Shown piece after piece: positions 62,290-64,000 of a DNA stretch of 64,000 nucleotides. Made by a program: the position numbers and the translations under genes. Numbering within the stretch: the first letter of the stretch is position 1; every line of letters begins with the position of its first letter. The notes under the pieces were generated by a model. That model did not search any database, was not told the DNA's origin, and worked only from the letters and a program-made list of their open reading frames with translations. The stretch covers positions 32,730,893 through 32,794,892 of the forward strand of contig JANVCC010000021.1 of the NCBI GenBank assembly GCA_025345505.1. Reading direction: 5' to 3'. The stretch is from Todiramphus chloris collaris. Lineage: Eukaryota; Chordata; Aves; Coraciiformes; Alcedinidae.

Positions 62290-62310
62290 TTTTTTTTTAT
62301 ATATATATAT
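62290..62310. repeat. T9 and (AT)6 microsatellite
   Basis: Nine T followed by six AT units. Confidence 0.85.
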
Positions 62311-64000
62311 TCATCACACATAAAATGTATACTCTGAAGAGTGTGCTGAAGTGTCTTGAATGTTTTACATTTGCTGATTTGAAAATAATATATTGTAATT
62401 TTAATCTCCCAAAAGCTTATTCTGGACTATGGCCTGGAAGTTAGCCTAATAACACATTTTTTGTATTCCTTATATTTTCAGATACTGTTTCTTTTCATAC
62501 ATTTGTATTGTTCTGGGAATACTCGTAATCATACCCATTCTTTTGGCGAAGCAAAAGTCACACAATATTTCTAGTTAAGATACTACCTATCCAGAAATAA
62601 AACCTGTTGATAAAGAGTAAGAATTGCACTCTCCCAGCATATTTAGTACAATAGCGTTCAATATGGCTGTGTGTTAAATGCTTCGTTATATAGACAAGAC
62701 TAAATAAAGATAATTTAAAAATACATCAGGTTCTTTGTTTTATTTATGTGTTGACAGTAGGAGATTTAAGTTTTTTCTGTATTTTGAAATTTAAAAAGGA
62801 ATTAATAGATGTTGCTAGACTAGAAGAACTTTTAAGAATGTATGCTTTGTTGTTCATCTGCTGGTTTTTATTCTATTATTTTGTCCAGACTTTTAAGGTG
62901 ATGGGTTCAGTAAATTCTCTGTAAATCAAATTCTAAGTAAACATCCTGTAAAAATAGACAAAGGAATTATTAAGGAAGATGAATGTTTTAGAATCTGTCC
63001 TGTTGTGTAAATATTATATGACAAGAAAAATTAAAATCAAAGCAAAACCTTTTGATTTTAAAGATGAAAAAAGGAATGGTTCACCCCTTAGAGAATCCAG
63101 CTAACGGGGTCTATATGTCTAGAGGTTGGGAATGAAGTGTGAACAGAGAGAGCTCTAATAGGCTTACAGTGTGGCTATGCCCAAGAAACAGCATCTCCAT
63201 TATCAGATCTGAAAGACACTTTCATTGCTTTTATCTCAGATGCTCTGTAACTAAGTTCACAGAGTAGCTTTACCAGAACTTATAAGGATTGTGTGCGAGG
63301 GTTCTTATGTCTTTTGTCTTATATTCCGTTTACCTTGCTCTGCTGTATGGTAGTCATTAAAAGCTTGTATCACTGCTAATTTCAATAAAATCTCTGTTGT
63401 GTAGACTGGGCAGAAGTCAGTGTTCCATTTGCTGCTTTCTCAGTGACCCAAGAATAGGACACTTGAGAGGGGAAATAATTAACAAAGTCATTAATGCTTG
63501 TCACTGGCTACTTGAACAAGCACCTAATCACTGCTCAAGTAGTAAAGTGCTTACATTATAAGGGAAGTTGTAACTGTCTTCTGCAATAACAGCTCAAAAG
63601 TTTTCTGAAAATAAGATGTTTATTTAAAAGTCTTCAAGATATCTGTCCATCTAAGTTTCCAAAACTTAGTCAAACCTTAATCAGAAGCAAAAGAAGCCAT
63701 ATGAGAATCCACCATCAAGAGAGCAAGTGTAGTTCTCTCTGTCAAAACCATGCTGCTGTGGAGGAGCTCCTGCAGTAAGCTTGTATGCAGACTTTTGATC
63801 TCAAGGCCACATGTTCACGATGCAATTTAGACACTGCTGTGCCTGCATAGCTCCAGTTCTGACTGGTGTTGGACTATGAGTGGATTTGCTTTGTATTATT
63901 TGCTTATATTATTTGTTTGTAGTCTATACAGAAGGTCAACAGAGGGGAACTTCAGGACAAGCAAGTGGTATTTTGCGGGGAATGAGAGTTCCTGAGAGGA
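62311..64000. other. AT-rich noncoding DNA, no gene recognised
   Basis: No repeat, RNA gene or coding region recognised up to the right end of the window. If a gene enters here, no exon is identifiable. Confidence 0.55.

Noticed and set aside
1..64000. tRNA, 5S rRNA, U6 or other small RNA genes
   Set aside because: No internal promoter boxes or recognisable conserved segments were seen by eye on either strand. A tRNAscan-SE or Rfam search would settle it.

Overview
This is vertebrate nuclear DNA, almost certainly from a bird. Three signals point there: (1) four CR1 LINE fragments, the best of which ends in the CR1-type 3' motif (ATTCTATGATTGTATGATT at 44259-44277); (2) a solo LTR of the avian ERVL kind at 16275-~16868; (3) AT-rich, repeat-poor sequence without SINEs or L1. 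I cannot fix the species. Neoaves, perhaps a songbird, is a guess from the LTR type and the many T/G-rich tracts.

No protein-coding gene, tRNA or rRNA can be supported. Open frames are short, often overlap on both strands, and mostly come from low-complexity DNA or from CR1 remnants. The window is best read as a gene desert or as part of a very long intron.

Layout. 1-5.7 kb: unique AT-rich DNA with a C/A-rich tract. 5.7-8.4 kb: a decayed CR1 copy that runs from a degenerate SGNH-esterase segment (ORF1) straight into the pre-RT linker and reverse transcriptase, with no room for the usual endonuclease. 8.4-16.3 kb: unique AT-rich DNA. 16.3-16.9 kb: ERVL solo LTR on the minus strand. 16.9-22.7 kb: AT-rich DNA with a perfect-period 70-bp tandem duplication and a 160-bp T/G tract. 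22.7-24.25 kb: a smoother stretch that looks like conserved noncoding DNA. 24.25-31.6 kb: AT-rich, with a 15-bp-arm inverted repeat and a 26-bp palindrome flanked by direct repeats. 31.6-31.9, 43.8-44.3 and 48.3-48.75 kb: three more CR1 3' ends, all on the plus strand and of different ages. 58.0-58.2 kb: a small GC- and CpG-rich islet with splice-like signals. 60.65-62.29 kb: a second candidate conserved noncoding block.

There is no gene network to describe. Function, if any, would be regulatory: the two candidate conserved blocks, the islet at 58.1 kb, and promoter-like signals in the LTR. The most useful leads are the endonuclease-less esterase-RT arrangement in the CR1, the islet at 58.1 kb, and the strand-asymmetric T/G tracts.
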